Assembly: GCF_001613365.1 (NCBI RefSeq)
Contig: NZ_BDCF01000015.1
Coordinates: 102,783-166,782, forward strand
Reading direction: 5' to 3'
DNA length: 64,000 nucleotides
Source: Nocardia xishanensis NBRC 101358
GTDB lineage: Bacteria > Actinomycetota > Actinomycetes > Mycobacteriales > Mycobacteriaceae
Positions 61,546 through 64,000 of this stretch are shown here, in pieces (the first letter of the stretch is position 1; every line of letters starts with the position of its first letter). Both the position numbers and the translations under genes were made by a program. The notes below the pieces were generated by a model. That model did no database searches. It was not told where the DNA came from and saw only the letters and a program-made list of their open reading frames with translations.

Positions 61546-62499
61546 ATGACCGAAGAAATAGAAGAACAGATCTCGCTCCATCCGCAGGTCGAGGCGTATC
61601 TGGATCGACTCGCCCGATTCAATTTCGGTGAGCTGCACACGTTCCCCGTCGAGCAGGCGCGCGAAGGGGTGCGCAGGGGGATCGCGCTACTGGGCGAGCC
61701 CGAAGCTGTCGCCGACGTCGAGGACCGCATCATTCCCGCGGCGAATGGGGATATTCGGGTCCGGATCTACACTCCCATGGGTGAGGGCTCCTTCCCGTTG
61801 CTGGTGTTCTTCCACGGTGGCGGGTTCATGCTCGGCGATCTGGACACCCACGATGGTCTGTGCCGGAGTCTCGCGAACGGGGCCGAGTCGATCGTGGTTT
61901 CCGTCGACTACCCGCGGGCGCCGGAGCACAGATTCCCGGCGGCACCCGATGCCTGCTACGCCGCGACGCAGTGGGTTGCCGACAACGCGGCCGGCATAGG
62001 CGGAGATCCCGCTCGGATCGCTGTCGGCGGCGACAGTGCCGGAGGCAACCTGGCGGCGGTTGTCGCGCAGATGGCGCGCGATCACGGCGGGCCCGCCCTG
62101 GTCTTCCAGCTGCTGATCTACCCCGACCTCGATTTCCGGCGAACGAATTACTCCATCCGCGAGTACGCGGGTAAGTACGGCAATATCGGCAGGGCCACCC
62201 AGCACTGGTTCATGGATAACTACCTGACCACCGAAGAGGAGAAACTCGATCCCCGAGTCTCGCCCCTGCTCGCCCCCGACTTGGCTGGGCTCCCGCCAGC
62301 GCTCATCATCACCGCTGAGTACGACGCGCTGCGGGACGAGGGCGAACAGTACGGGGAGCGGCTAGAGGCGGCCGGCGTCCCGGTCACCGTCAGTCGCTAT
62401 GCCGGAATGATCCACGAATTCGTCCGGCACACCTTCGACGACAGCGAGAAAGCGCGAACCGAAGCAGCGACAGCGCTGCGGAAGGCGTTCATCCGCTGA
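61546..62499 (+). CDS. HSL-family esterase/lipase (alpha/beta hydrolase_3)
   Basis: 317 residues. The HSL motif HGGGF (VFFHGGGFMLGD) forms the oxyanion hole, the nucleophile Ser lies in GGDSAGGNLA, the acid in EYDALRDEG and the His in MIHEFVRH. Such cytosolic enzymes hydrolyse short-chain esters and are often part of lipid or xenobiotic catabolism. ATG start 15 bp after the MerR operator; probably MerR-activated. It ends convergent with the 62706 gene. Confidence 0.9.
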   Translation: MTEEIEEQISLHPQVEAYLDRLARFNFGELHTFPVEQAREGVRRGIALLGEPEAVADVEDRIIPAANGDIRVRIYTPMGEGSFPLLVFFHGGGFMLGDLDTHDGLCRSLANGAESIVVSVDYPRAPEHRFPAAPDACYAATQWVADNAAGIGGDPARIAVGGDSAGGNLAAVVAQMARDHGGPALVFQLLIYPDLDFRRTNYSIREYAGKYGNIGRATQHWFMDNYLTTEEEKLDPRVSPLLAPDLAGLPPALIITAEYDALRDEGEQYGERLEAAGVPVTVSRYAGMIHEFVRHTFDDSEKARTEAATALRKAFIR

Positions 62500-62597
62500 C
62501 TGTCACCGCTCGCGAACAAGAATCGGGGGCTCTTCTCGTCGAGCGGTCCCGCAGGAACCGACCGCTGGACCGATCGAGATCTTGGATCAGCCGTAGC

Positions 62598-62634
62598 GGT
62601 ATCGGCGTCCGGCTGGTGGCGGGACGCCGATACC
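62598..62634. terminator. Strong bidirectional hairpin terminator
   Basis: GGTATCGGCGTCC and GGACGCCGATACC are perfect 13-bp arms around 11 bases, between the convergent esterase and 62706 genes. Confidence 0.75.
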
Positions 62635-62705
62635 TGTCACGTCAGGCCGGTGACATGCCGACCCGGCTGGGTTGCCGGGCAGCTGATTCGAGCCGATTCG
62701 AGAAA

Positions 62706-63110
62706 TCAGAGGCCGTCGAGGGCCGCGGTGATCTTGCGGGCCATCGCGGCCACCGCGGGGCTGGGCTCGCCCTTGCGGGCCTGGACGGCGGCTTCGATGG
62801 CGATCAGGACGGTGTCGCGGAAGTTGTCGGCCTCGCCGGGATGCTGGTCGCGGAGCAGGGTCATGGCGGTGGTCAGGGCGGGCAGTACTTGGTCGGCGAG
62901 TTCGGCGACGGACTTGCCTGGCAGGTGGATGTCTCTGGTCTTGGCGGCGAGTACGTGCCCGACCAGCCCGGTCGCCGAGGTCAGGGCGGTGGAGCCCTGC
63001 GCGATGGACTTGTGCGGCGCGCCGGAGGCGGCCATCAGCGATACCGCGCCGTAGGCGGCGGTGCGCAGGGTTCCCTTGTCGTGGTCGCTCAGGGTGATGG
63101 TGATGGACAT
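62706..63110 (-). CDS. Hypothetical helical protein under an unusual repeat array
   Basis: 134 residues, mostly helical: ITITLSDHDKGTLRTAAYGA, VSLMAASGAPHKSIAQGSTA, GKSVAELADQVLPALTTAMT, then EAAVQARKGEPSPAVAAMAR. No signal peptide, membrane helix or known motif. The ATG at 63110 follows GAGGAGTACACGAT. Its upstream region contains five phased CTGACAC repeats, which suggests tight control by a dimeric response regulator. Confidence 0.6.
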   Translation of the reverse strand: MSITITLSDHDKGTLRTAAYGAVSLMAASGAPHKSIAQGSTALTSATGLVGHVLAAKTRDIHLPGKSVAELADQVLPALTTAMTLLRDQHPGEADNFRDTVLIAIEAAVQARKGEPSPAVAAMARKITAALDGL

Positions 63111-63202
63111 ATCGTGTACTCCTCGAAATCGGTTGTGGCACTGACCCGAATCGGGTCGGTGCCGGTCGTTTTCTTCGATGTGCACACTGTCGCCGGGTTG
63201 GC

Positions 63203-63254
63203 TGACACCGAGCTGACACAGGCCTGACACTTCTGCTGACACCTGCACTGACAC
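63203..63254. repeat. Five phased direct repeats CTGACAC (operator array)
   Basis: TGACAC begins at 63203, 63214, 63225, 63237 and 63249: spacings of 11, 11, 12 and 12 bp, each preceded by C. Read toward the minus-strand gene they are GTGTCAG, 93-144 bp upstream of its ATG. Helical phasing places every copy on one face of DNA. The rest of 63111-63593 has no gene. Confidence 0.8.
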
Positions 63255-63593
63255 CGCGATCGGCCTTCGAACGCATCAGCTTTCTCCGCTGGCGATCACC
63301 CGGCCTGAGACCGGTGTGGCCCAGGCCATCCTGTAACGGCTCGCATGCCACGGAGTTCTCGGGAATAGCGAATACCGTTGGGCAGCACGTGGTCTCGGAG
63401 CACAACCGCGCCTAGCCGCTATCGCGGCGTTCGAAGGCACTCTTGCACCCCTTGCGGCACTTGCCCGGTGAGGGAAGCGTCGCCGTCGCCGGTCATCGGA
63501 ACGCTCAGCGCCCTGGACATCGGCGAAATCCGCACCCTCGCGACCCGGCCGACGGGGAAGCCCGAAGGGTCGGCCGGGCCGGGCATCGACGCT

Positions 63594-64000
63594 TCAGAAG
63601 GCCGCTTCGTCGAGGTCCATGATCGAGGTGTCGATCTCGGACAGGACGGCCCAGTCGGCGCTCAGGCGCGGCAGCACTGTCCTGGCGAAGAAGGATGCGA
63701 CGGCGATCTTGCCTTCGTAGAAGGCGCGGTCGGCGCCGCCGTCGCTGGAATCGAGCACGGTGATCGCGATCTCGGCGGCGACGAGCAGACGCCAGCCGAC
63801 CAGCAGGTCGCCGACGGCGAGGAGGAAACGCACCGACTCCAGGCCGATCTTGTACAGCTCGGCGGGGTTCTCCTGCGCGTCGAGCAGGTGCTGGGTTAGC
63901 CGGCCCGTCATGTCCTGCACGTCCTCCAGTGCGGTGGCGAGCAAGATCTTCTCGGCCTTGAGCCGGTCGTTGTCGACGCTGGATTGGGCTGTTTCCCTGA
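63594..64000 (-). CDS. Acyl-CoA dehydrogenase, C-terminal part (cut by window edge)
   Basis: The frame is open to the right edge and contains only the C-terminal domain: NDRLKAEKILLATALEDVQD, MTGRLTQHLLDAQENPAELY, SVRFLLAVGDLLVGWRLLVA, ending SIMDLDEAAF. This is the extra C-terminal helical domain of the FadE5-type (Acyl-CoA_dh_C) dehydrogenases of actinobacteria, which oxidise acyl-CoAs in beta-oxidation. The FAD and substrate domains lie outside the window. Confidence 0.85.
   Translation of the reverse strand, partial: RETAQSSVDNDRLKAEKILLATALEDVQDMTGRLTQHLLDAQENPAELYKIGLESVRFLLAVGDLLVGWRLLVAAEIAITVLDSSDGGADRAFYEGKIAVASFFARTVLPRLSADWAVLSEIDTSIMDLDEAAF

Overview
The window is high-GC actinobacterial DNA, most likely from Nocardia or a close relative in the Mycobacteriales. 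This rests on gene content: a DevS/DevR (DosR-type) dormancy system with its satellite genes, a mycofactocin locus, a DUF4254 protein, GTP-dependent PEP carboxykinase, an MftR-type TetR protein and a very large single-chain acyl-CoA carboxylase. The species is an inference. No rRNA, tRNA, CRISPR array, transposase or phage gene was seen.

Layout. 0-9.4 kb: accessory metabolism organised as regulator/enzyme pairs (MerR with an SDR; TetR with a DUF1295 membrane protein), a secreted beta-helix protein, an alpha/beta hydrolase and a second SDR. 9.6-15.3 kb: a 1820-residue biotin carboxylase-BCCP-carboxyltransferase chain, preceded by two inverted repeats and closed by a strong hairpin. 15.6-20.3 kb: an L,D-transpeptidase lipoprotein, a methyltransferase, a DUF4254 protein and a TetR regulator with an operator. 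20.5-28 kb: carbon and anion handling, with an ArsR regulator, pckG, a translationally coupled SulP transporter, a DUF4389 membrane protein and a second SulP.

28-44 kb is a dormancy (hypoxia/NO) island. It holds PAP2 and PAP2-kinase-flippase membrane proteins, a PPOX-fold protein, a deazaflavin-nitroreductase/membrane fusion, the heme-GAF kinase DevS, a DATIN/HPF-like ribosome hibernation factor, DevR, an Acg-like nitroreductase, a flavodoxin, an Rv1733c-like membrane protein, an MgtE-type transporter and a run of small membrane proteins that includes a 29-residue one. Several are preceded by a GGGnC-N5-GCCCT-like DevR box, so the island looks like a self-contained regulon with its own sensor and regulator.

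44-53 kb: three more divergent TetR/target pairs with clear palindromic operators, a NarL-type two-component system and a stand-alone Lnt-like N-acyltransferase. 53-55 kb: a latex-clearing protein (Lcp, rubber oxygenase), a group I truncated haemoglobin and a small secreted protein, tightly spaced as one operon. 55.6-59.4 kb: a mycofactocin locus mftR-mftA-mftB-mftC-mftF in which mftD and mftE are absent between mftC and mftF. 59.4-64 kb: a small lectin with the complete calcium loop of Pseudomonas LecB, a chorismate mutase, a MerR/esterase pair, a small protein with a helically phased array of five CTGACAC repeats upstream, and the C-terminus of an acyl-CoA dehydrogenase cut by the right edge.
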